Source of the DNA: Saccharina japonica | Lineage: Eukaryota > Sar > Phaeophyceae > Laminariales > Laminariaceae | Assembly: GCA_008828725.1 (NCBI GenBank) | Contig: MEHQ01003256.1 | Coordinates: 248,001 to 312,000, forward strand | DNA: 64,000 nucleotides | Reading direction: 5' to 3' | Shown here: positions 56,836 through 64,000 of the stretch, piece after piece | How the letters are laid out: every line of letters starts with the position of its first letter | Numbering within the stretch: the first letter of the stretch is position 1 | Translations under genes and position numbers: made by a program | The notes under the pieces: generated by a model | Database searches by the model: none | The model's input: the letters and a program-made list of their open reading frames with translations, nothing else | Told to the model about the DNA's origin: nothing

Positions 56836-57416
56836 AATTACATTTTGTCGATTTTTGTTTTTTTTCAATGCGTCTATTGCAGTATGCACGGGCCCGTCAA
56901 CAAGAAACATCAAACCTGAGCAAGTTGTAGAACCTTATTGTGGTACCCTCCTTGAACAACTACTTCGTATGAACATAGGCGATTTTGGAGCATTTAGTGA
57001 TTGTGCTGGAGTCCTGGGTGACGGGTGGAGATAACTGCGAAATGTAAACCGAGTTTCGCGGTACTGCGGAGAGGGGAAAATGAGGACGGCCTACAACTAT
57101 TATAGCGTGGGTAGGCCCATTTCGACTTGGGTGGTAGAAAAGAAAACAACAGATAAGTAAGGCAGGAGAGCACGAAAACACAAAAAATCGAACCCACACT
57201 TTGTATTTCGAGAGCCAGGCAGGGTGGGGGGTGCATACTAAATCCACGATAAAATATTTTGAAACAAAATGTAATGTTCTCGATTCGTACAGAAATCCCA
57301 TCGCTCCGATTGTTTTTGTTTTTTCATAATGTTTGTTTTTTCATTCTAGGAGTGTGGCTCTGTTTCTTCTTGTTTTCGTGCTCCCCCAGCTGTACGATGA
57401 TATCTATACTAGGTGG
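56836..57416. other. Intergenic, no gene seen
   Basis: Contains a B-box-like word on the minus strand near 57190 (GTGGGTTCGATTTTTTG), possibly a further SINE relic. No coding is recognised. Confidence 0.4.
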
Positions 57417-58867
57417 AATATTTCAGGGCTTGTTATGAGCCGACGCTGATGGGCCGGCCCGGCCCATCAAATTTTAGTTTGGTGGGCCGCGGCCCGGCTC
57501 GGCCCGTCAAATTTTCAGAGTATGGGCCACGGCCCGGCCCGGCCCACCAAATTTTCAGAGGGTGGGCCGCGACGCGGCCCAGCCCATCACATTTTCAAAC
57601 ATTCACGGCCCGGCGCGGCCCGGCCCATCGTTTTTCAAGAAGTCTCGGCCCGGCCCGGCCCGGCCCATCACATGGCAGCGAGGCTCATGAGACACGGGCT
57701 CTATATGGGCCGGCCCGACAATTTTCATGGGCCGGCCCGTGAATTTGACGGGCCGCCCCATGGCCCGGCCCATGTCTTGTCCCGTACTAAAAGGTGCATG
57801 AGTGTACGCCGACGTGACTTTGTTACAATTAATTTGTTGATTTTCGTTGTATTTTCGTATTTTCCCGTCTGAATTTGGAGAGCCAGCTGTTTTCGGTCCA
57901 TGAGACACGCCTAACCAATACCCACTACTCACACAATTCTGCTCCATCAACGACTTTGTCCAATGGCTTCCGTCCCGACTGTGGACCACCACCTCCTCGT
58001 GCTGCTGCAAAACACTCGCAGCAGTAGCAACAGCAGCACGTGCTGCTGCAACACCCGGTACTACTGCTGCGATACAGCATGCTGCTGTAACACCCGGTAC
58101 TGCTGCAATAGTACATGCTGCTGTAACACCCGGTACTACTAACTGCTGCAATTCATTCCGCTGCCGCGCAGGGCAAGAGCGTCATGCTGCCTGCGTCGCG
58201 GAGACGGCGATAAGTGTCGTCCGTACACCAACTACACCAAGGTTTTCATCCGACATTTGCACAAGGCATCATAGTACCCGAGGCGATTTGCCCGAGATAG
58301 ATGCATCGTACGAACGTAGCTGTTTTTTGCGGACAGCAACCCAAGTACATCCAAAAAGTCGAAGCTGTAGCAGTATTACGCCACAGGTCGCGGCCCGGGC
58401 GGGCCCGTCAAAACACGTGGACCACCTCATGGGCACAGTGGAGGTCGTAGTAGCAGTATCGGTAGCACACCATATATTATGGGCAGCGGTCCGGGCCGGC
58501 CCGTCAAAACACATGGGCCGCTTCATGGGCCGCTTCATGGGCCGGGTGGAGCGGCCCATGTAGAGCCCACATCTCATGGGCCGCGGCCCGGCCCGGCCCA
58601 TCAAATTTCGAAAGGATGGGCTGTGGCCCGGCCCGGCCCATCAAATTCTCAGAGGATGGGCCGCGACCCGGCCCAGCCCATCAATTTTTCAAGGGATGGG
58701 CCGCGGCCCGGCCCAGCCCATCATATTTTCAAATGTTGACGGCCCGGCCCGGCCCATCTTTTTTCAAAAGTCTCGGCCCGGCCCGGCCCGGCCCACCACT
58801 TTTTCAAAAGTCTCGGCCCGGCCCGGCCCGGCTCGGACAAACGGCCCATGGCAAGCCCTGGAATATT
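57417..58867. mobile_element. Foldback element with GGCCCGGCCC-rich arms
   Basis: The outer ends are inverted copies: AATATTTCAGGGCTTG at the left, and AATATTCCAGGGCTTG as the reverse complement of the right end. Inside each arm is an array of GGGCCGCGGCCCGGCCCGGC units joined to CATCAAATTTTC spacers, and nearer the centre a shared segment with GGGCTCTATATGGGCCGG-type sequence in opposite orientation. The left arm is about 57417-57785, the right arm about 58385-58867. The 600-base middle carries CTG/CAG-rich repeats (58032-58140). TGG occurs on both outer flanks. No transposase is visible. Open frames in the arms (GPRPGPAHQ-type repeats) are by-products. Confidence 0.8.
58032..58140 (+). repeat. 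Tandem repeat within the foldback element
   Basis: Three or four units of the type 'TGCTGTAACACCCGGTACTA' with CTG/GCA runs between them. Confidence 0.65.
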
Positions 58868-59874
58868 TGGCGTATAGCATACCCAAGTACTACATTATAT
58901 AGAAGCTACGAGTGTGGCATGGTCTCAGCAGGAGTACTACTAAAGTAGTCGCAGTGTAGCGGTAGTATTGTACTATTATTGTTAAATGCGACGTATTTTC
59001 ACACAAGAAGTACGTCGTTATAAGCTAAATGTTTTCGGCCCTTAATATGGAACGACGAGCCTTATAAGAGACCATGTATTTACCGGGTTCTGAGGGGGCT
59101 TGTCTACGTCCAATATATAGTCTGATGCTTTAAAATCAGGTTCCTTAAAAGGGGCCACCAACACCACCAGTTGATTTGTTAAAATGATATATAAATGCAT
59201 GTTCCCGTCGAAATCCAGCACACCCATTGTCCGTGCTGATCCTTGATCCTGATATGAAGAGTGAAGAGAGGAGGGAAATGATGGTTGGGGAGAGGGAGAA
59301 ACAAGCAGACAAAACAAAACGGAAAACAAAAACAAAGACAGCAGTGTCGTGCACCCTCTGGAGATGTGGCACGCAAAATACAATAAAACATAACCAAGAA
59401 TCAAACGAAGTAAACGGCGGAAGACTGAATGAAAGAACATGACAAGCAACCGAAGCACCACCAAGCACCCTCCAGGCAGCCGATGCCGTTTTTGAACCGG
59501 TACGAGTAGTACAGACAGGTTCTACAAATAGCTGTTAATATGTCGGACACAGCCGTTGGGTATAAGCAATACGAGTTTTTACTAAAGTACCGATCATGGC
59601 TAACAATCATCAGCACCCGTTGGAAGCGATACATTTTTTACCAAATCGGTCACTCGTTGGAAACAATGCGCCAGTGATCAGTTTGTCCACCAAGGAATTT
59701 AACAACTACAGGGAAAACCAAATAGTATCCAATTATTATAAACGTGTAACGTGAAAACAACACCCAAGAATTTCCACGCCCCCCTTGGTATGGTATTTCG
59801 GAGGAGCAGAGCAGGGAGGACGAAAGGGGTTGGTTGAGCTACCGACCGAACCTTAACATATGGCCTGTGAACTT
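58868..59874. other. Intergenic, no gene seen
   Basis: A 140-codon minus-strand frame (59042-59464) has a hydrophobic start and a hydrophilic end (YILDVDKPPQNPVNTWSLIR) but no recognisable domain or splice pattern. Confidence 0.35.
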
Positions 59875-60156
59875 TTCAACAGCGAACCGCACGTAGTACA
59901 GCTTACCGAATACGTGTCTTCCATGTAGTACTCACAACAGTAATAAACAATCCATAAGGACGCTCACCGAGTACGTACAGCAGTACCTCGTACTATCTAG
60001 CTCCTCTCTACGTGAGCGTACTCTATGCAGTGTGTGGTTGGTTAATTTAACACATATCAGCCTACCACACACTGCATAGAGTACACTCACGTATGTACTA
60101 CATACATGGAAGACACATATTCGGTAAGCTGTACTACGTGCGGTTCGCTGTTGAAA
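59875..60156. mobile_element. Foldback element, about 282 bases
   Basis: The left arm beginning TTTCAACAGCGAACCGCACG is the near-exact reverse complement of the right arm ending CGGTTCGCTGTTGAAA. Pairing continues through TACGTGTCTTCCATGTA-type sequence, is interrupted in the left arm by about 70 unpaired bases, then resumes through CTCTATGCAGTGTGTGG to a centre near 60052. It is non-coding. Confidence 0.8.
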
Positions 60157-61426
60157 CGTCGGAGGATTTGGTGATGGAGGTGTCATATTTTGGTATTTTT
60201 GAGAGTATTTCATGACGAATGAATACTGCTGTGCCGACATGCCCACCCTACGGATTCAAGCTGAATGTTAAACGGGTTTTCGAGACCAGGCCAGTAGGGG
60301 AACATTGTCTTTGTTTGGTTGTGGTTTGGAATGGCCATATGTATGATGTATGGTAATTTGATGCATGGGTATGATACTTCGGGGAGTATCATAACACTTG
60401 AGAGGGTACAAAGTTGAGGTCTTGATGACCAATATCTTTATTGCCTTTTTGGTATTTTGGACTGTGTCGTTTTATTTTGAGATTATATTGAGATTGATAA
60501 TTAATTCTGGGAGGTATACTATTAATAATGGTAGTTCCTATTTAATATTAATGCAGTTGAGACTGTCCCTTCGGAAAGGCTGCGTGTTGAATACCGGAAA
60601 AACGTTGGAATAAGACCAATACAGTATTTTTACTATTCCATGCAGTTGAAAACCTACCATAGTAGGGAAGGCTGTGTGTTGATTACCGGAAAGAGGTCGG
60701 GGTAATGCCAACGTATTGTTCCATGTTGTTGACTTGATTTGAGTCTGGATTTTGGACGGGTTTGGTGTTTTGACCGCAGGGAGGCAGCTGCTTGGTTCTA
60801 TAGTGGGTTTTGGAATTTCTATGTTTGGAGTGATTGCACTACTACTTGTAGTGTCACGACAAGGGGATTTATGTGTTGGATGAGTGTGGACCTGGTACTG
60901 AATAGACACAATTATCATGACAGCATGCTGCGGCTAGGAAGGATGTCGGACATAGTCGTTGGGTGTAGCCGTACAAAATATCTGATACGTGTCATTGTCG
61001 TATGAGTCCAAGAGTTTGAGTTGTGTGACTGCTCATAGGGGGATTGGATCCTGGGTGGCTGTGCGGTTGCTCTGCGTTATGCCAGGGCTCGCACCAGAGA
61101 GTCAAGCACCCAACAAACGGTAAAGTCTGCTGTTGCAATTGTTGCAATCGAGCTGAAAGCTCCGAAGAGCTGATAAAATGAGAAGCCCCAAGGGCAGTTG
61201 TTGTTGTTGATTAAAAGCGGTCTCGAAGAAGAGACGAAGAGTGGTGCTGTTGAGTTGGTTGTGAGAGAGGTGTGCGCGTGTACCCTCGATCGATCACGAC
61301 TGCTCCAGACCCTATATATGCAGCAGAATACCCCAAGTTACAAGTACGAGTAAAAACAGAACAAAACTCGTGATAACTACTCGTACTGTGTATACCGAAC
61401 AACTAGGGTTATGCCACAATACATCT
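60157..61426. other. AT-rich intergenic stretch with a diverged tandem pair
   Basis: Two copies of 'ATGCAGTTGA', 'GGAAGGCTGTGTGTTGATTA' and 'CCGGAAA' lie at about 60550-60620 and 60640-60705. No gene is recognised. Confidence 0.45.
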
Positions 61427-61683
61427 GACGCGTGATATGATAGGCGTAGCACTTTTGTCTGAATAAGTTTCTCAGTGATGGGGCTCCTTGACTAAAAAAC
61501 GTCCGAGTTGTTAATCTTGTGTTGAGATCAGTTTTAGTTTATACTTCGGAAATATGAGATTTCTCACCGAGTAGCCCTTCATTTTTCTTTCAAAGCATTT
61601 CTCGGTGACTTACTAACAGTATAGAGCCCCCCAAGTGGTCATCTTCAGAAAAAATATGGTGCACCTCTATCGTAGCATGCGTC
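61427..61683. mobile_element. MITE family A, copy 4 (257 bases)
   Basis: Left end GACGCGTGATATGATAGG; the right end's reverse complement is GACGCATGCTACGATAGAGG, with further agreement over about 35 bases. ATCT flanks both sides (61423-61426 and 61684-61687), a possible 4-base target duplication. It is non-coding. Confidence 0.75.
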
Positions 61684-62774
61684 ATCTGATCTACTGCAAG
61701 TAGATGTGACTCTTTAATACCTGGTATGTACATGTGTATGATACGACATACACATCGTGCCAAAACCAGTAGCATTGGTATCGCGTCAGCGCCTTGTGCT
61801 ATGCTGTACCAAAATAGCACATATCCGTATCAACGAACTATGACCCGACACTCTGAACACTACTATGACACTAAGTACTCGTATGTCAGTGCTGAGCAGC
61901 GCATCATGCTGCTGTGTCCTACGAACTACGTGTATCAGATGACTATGTTCAAGACTCGAACCGATAGCCTACGTACTAGCTACTACAGCAGTCGGATGTG
62001 TACCAGGTAGCATGTACGGTAGATATCTTCAACACGACCCCGCGATGGACTGGACATAAATTCAAGTAGTGGTTCAAATATCAAGTCGAATTACTTAATC
62101 ACTTGGTTCTAGTGTCACTTACTTGATGCGTACTGCAAGTGTCATCAACTAATTTCAAGTTGTTTGGCGCTCGTTACTTGGTCAGTTTCTTGTCTGAACT
62201 ACTTGTCTGCAAATTTACGAAGTAGAACCAATTGCAATGTCACAACAAAGTTTCATTACTCCTTTGCCGCGTCGAAACAACATCAACCGTTACTGTGCTT
62301 CGTTTTCAACGGATTATCAATCCTTCTACAACTAATACAATAAGTGCAACGCAAAACCTGGCGACATAAAGGCATGCGACTGTTGTGATGGGGTTTGAGG
62401 CATGTACTGTCAATGGCATGCAAACCGAAAGTATAACACACAGAGCCTTGAACCCGTGTGGGTCTTAATATACATCTACCAGACAGACATACTCGGTACG
62501 GTATTACTCCGTACACTACAAAAAATACTATGCCAGACAATATTGGCCGTGTATGCATCCTTTCTGAAATAATGTGAGACAAATTCAACAGTATTAACTA
62601 CCAGTGTATGGTTTGTTTCAAAAACAAAATGGATTTCCGTGTTCGTACTGCGCATTAACTGTATCTCATTATCGTCTCAAAATTTCTCAACTACAGAAAC
62701 AAAACGTGCAACAGTATTTCAGCAATATTTCAACGATCAGTGTGTTGACCAAGAAATAAAAATAACTACTCACT
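61684..62774. other. Intergenic, no gene seen
   Basis: Many 'ACTTG' words between 62050 and 62220; otherwise nothing recognised. Confidence 0.4.
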
Positions 62775-62930
62775 GTAGCGGCCGACCACATTTCTGTCCG
62801 CCCCCCTTGTACAAAGAAGACGTGTGTGGTGCTTCTACAAAAACATTTTTTGCACAAATAGACTAGCAGCCAAACCACGTTCCTGACCGCCCTCCCATAC
62901 AAAGAAGAGTGGTGCTACGGTAGGGGGGTC
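62775..62930 (+). repeat. Tandem duplication, unit about 85 bases
   Basis: 'GACCACATTTCTGTCCGCCC' with 'ACAAAGAAGA' and 'GTGGTGCT' recurs as 'AACCACGTTCCTGACCGCCC' with the same following words. It overlaps the left end of the MITE at 62911. Confidence 0.6.
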
Positions 62931-63165
62931 GTGTATAGGTGCGTTTTTTACACCTGTACAGAGCCACTCGGCCGAGTGACTGCTTTACTGCGTTGTACTC
63001 ATATTACCTTTTTTTGATGTTCTATGTGCACCACCATTGAAGGTTTTGTCACGCAACACCAACAAACTATATTTAGATCATATTTTCCACTAGATTCGGA
63101 GCCACTCGTGCGAGTGGCCAAAACCCGGTAATGTAAATGTGGGTGCCCCCCCTATAGTAGCACCA
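62911..63165. mobile_element. MITE, 255 bases, TGGTGCTAC ends
   Basis: Left end TGGTGCTACGGTAGGGGGG; the right end's reverse complement is TGGTGCTACTATAGGGGGG. Inside are two copies of 'GAGCCACTCG' palindromes. A further 'GTGGTGCTAC' lies just outside at 63177. It is a different family from family A. Confidence 0.7.
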
Positions 63166-64000
63166 GTCAGAAGGCGTGTGGTGCTACGTACTACGAGGCA
63201 AATACATCTTGCCGTTAAGTGGATGCGATCCCGCGATGCAGATGTCCCTCCAAGACATCCAGATGACAGCGACCCCAGAAGCGATGTTCCAGCAGCCCTA
63301 AAACGATCCAGATGATGATGATGCTCTTCAGCGCTAGAAGCGTTGTTCCAGTAGCCCAGAGCGATAGATAACGTGGAAATTCCAGCAAACCTTTTCCGCC
63401 GGCAATTCCAATAGAAATACTTGAAGTATGTATATGTATGATGATGTCTGTGGCCCGCTCCCGAATGACACCTCTTCGGCGACCCCGCATTTTGCTGTCG
63501 TGGCAAACCGGTAGCTCCGACGGTCCCAACGAACAGTGCTGTGCCGATTTTGGAAGGTGTCATTTCCAACAATCTCAAGCGCGTTTTTACAGCGATCCCG
63601 GACCGTCGTCCCGGCGACCCCGCGTTATGGTGAGGCGGCCCCTGGTGTTCATGATCAGATGGCCCCTGTAAATATTTGTAGTTTTGATTTGAGCCCCGTG
63701 TGCTCTCGCGGGCTAATTTTCCGTAGCCCCCAGTCAACGACGCGTGCCAAGCGCGAATGAAGCCGGCTCAAGTTGTACCACCATACGGCTGACGTTTTTG
63801 TGCCCTATATAGTTCGGCATCGTAGTACGGGTAGGTCTCCGTTCGTACGTATGTGCAGCCGTTCTTATTCCAGTAGTAGCAGCAGGAGGAACAGTAGTAG
63901 TGTCGAACCAACCCGCTCCCCCGTTACGTAGAGGAAAAACGCAGTCGATGTTCCTTCCCGCGCAGCACAGCAGTACAGCAGCAGTGCAGCAGTGGTGTAT
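63166..64000. other. Right end of window, no gene supported
   Basis: A small duplication ('GAAGCGATGTTCCAGCAGCCC'-like twice) lies at about 63270-63355. A 215-codon minus-strand frame (63090-63737) overlaps the MITE and the duplication and shows no domain. The last 150 bases are CAG- and AGTAGTAGCAG-rich. Confidence 0.4.

Noticed and set aside
57413-58948. Gly/Pro/Ala/Arg-rich frames of about 110-180 codons
   Set aside because: By-products of GGCCCGGCCC arrays in the foldback element.
59042-59464. Membrane-protein gene on the minus strand
   Set aside because: The hydrophobic part is a low-complexity Leu/Phe stretch, and no second exon or family match is visible.
63090-63737. 215-codon minus-strand frame
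   Set aside because: It runs through a MITE and a small duplication, with no conserved domain.

Overview
The window reads as nuclear DNA of an intron-rich eukaryote, most likely a brown alga close to Ectocarpus. The evidence is three split genes of eukaryotic type with clean GT-AG introns, mixed base composition with heavy use of GTAC, TACAGCAGTA and CAG words, an animal-like carbohydrate sulfotransferase (a class known from brown algae), and a dense load of Ty1/copia and Ty3/gypsy fossils, SINEs, MITEs and foldback elements. The organism call is inference from these features; no marker gene settles it.

Layout. 1-6790: an LSM14/Scd6-type gene on the minus strand (exons 6658-6790 and 5840-5973, candidate third exon 208-309), running off the left edge. 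6791-7294: a 504-base shared upstream region. 7295-15621: the splicing-factor gene ESS2 (DGCR14 family) on the plus strand in four exons that join in frame to 773 residues, with an unusual Asp-rich insert. 15622-25290: a MITE, about 4.8 kb of decayed minus-strand coding sequence, a 1.6-kb inverted minisatellite built on an 11-base unit, and decayed plus-strand fragments. 25295-38100: fossil retroelements (copia gag-protease-integrase, two opposed copia fragments beside a SINE, and a long gypsy element). 38150-45079: no convincing gene; SINEs, tandem repeats and a perfect-looking hairpin. 45080-49425 (perhaps to 50071): a galactose-3-O-sulfotransferase-like gene on the minus strand, pieced together as nine exons with matching phases. 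50400-53350: another copia fossil. 53400-64000: MITEs, a SINE, a GGCCCGGCCC-rich foldback element, a second foldback, and unrecognised fragments.

How the genes relate. LSM14 (P-body mRNA repression and decapping) and ESS2 (spliceosome) are divergently arranged RNA-metabolism genes that probably share one promoter region. The sulfotransferase is unrelated to them; its likely role is Golgi sulfation of cell-wall or secreted glycans, which fits brown-algal sulfated polysaccharides.

The strongest candidates for something undescribed are the GGCCCGGCCC foldback element (57417-58867), the inverted 11-base minisatellite (21812-23428), the four-copy MITE family with GACGCGTGCTACGATAGAGGT-type ends, and the decayed minus-strand block at 16950-21750 whose family I cannot name.
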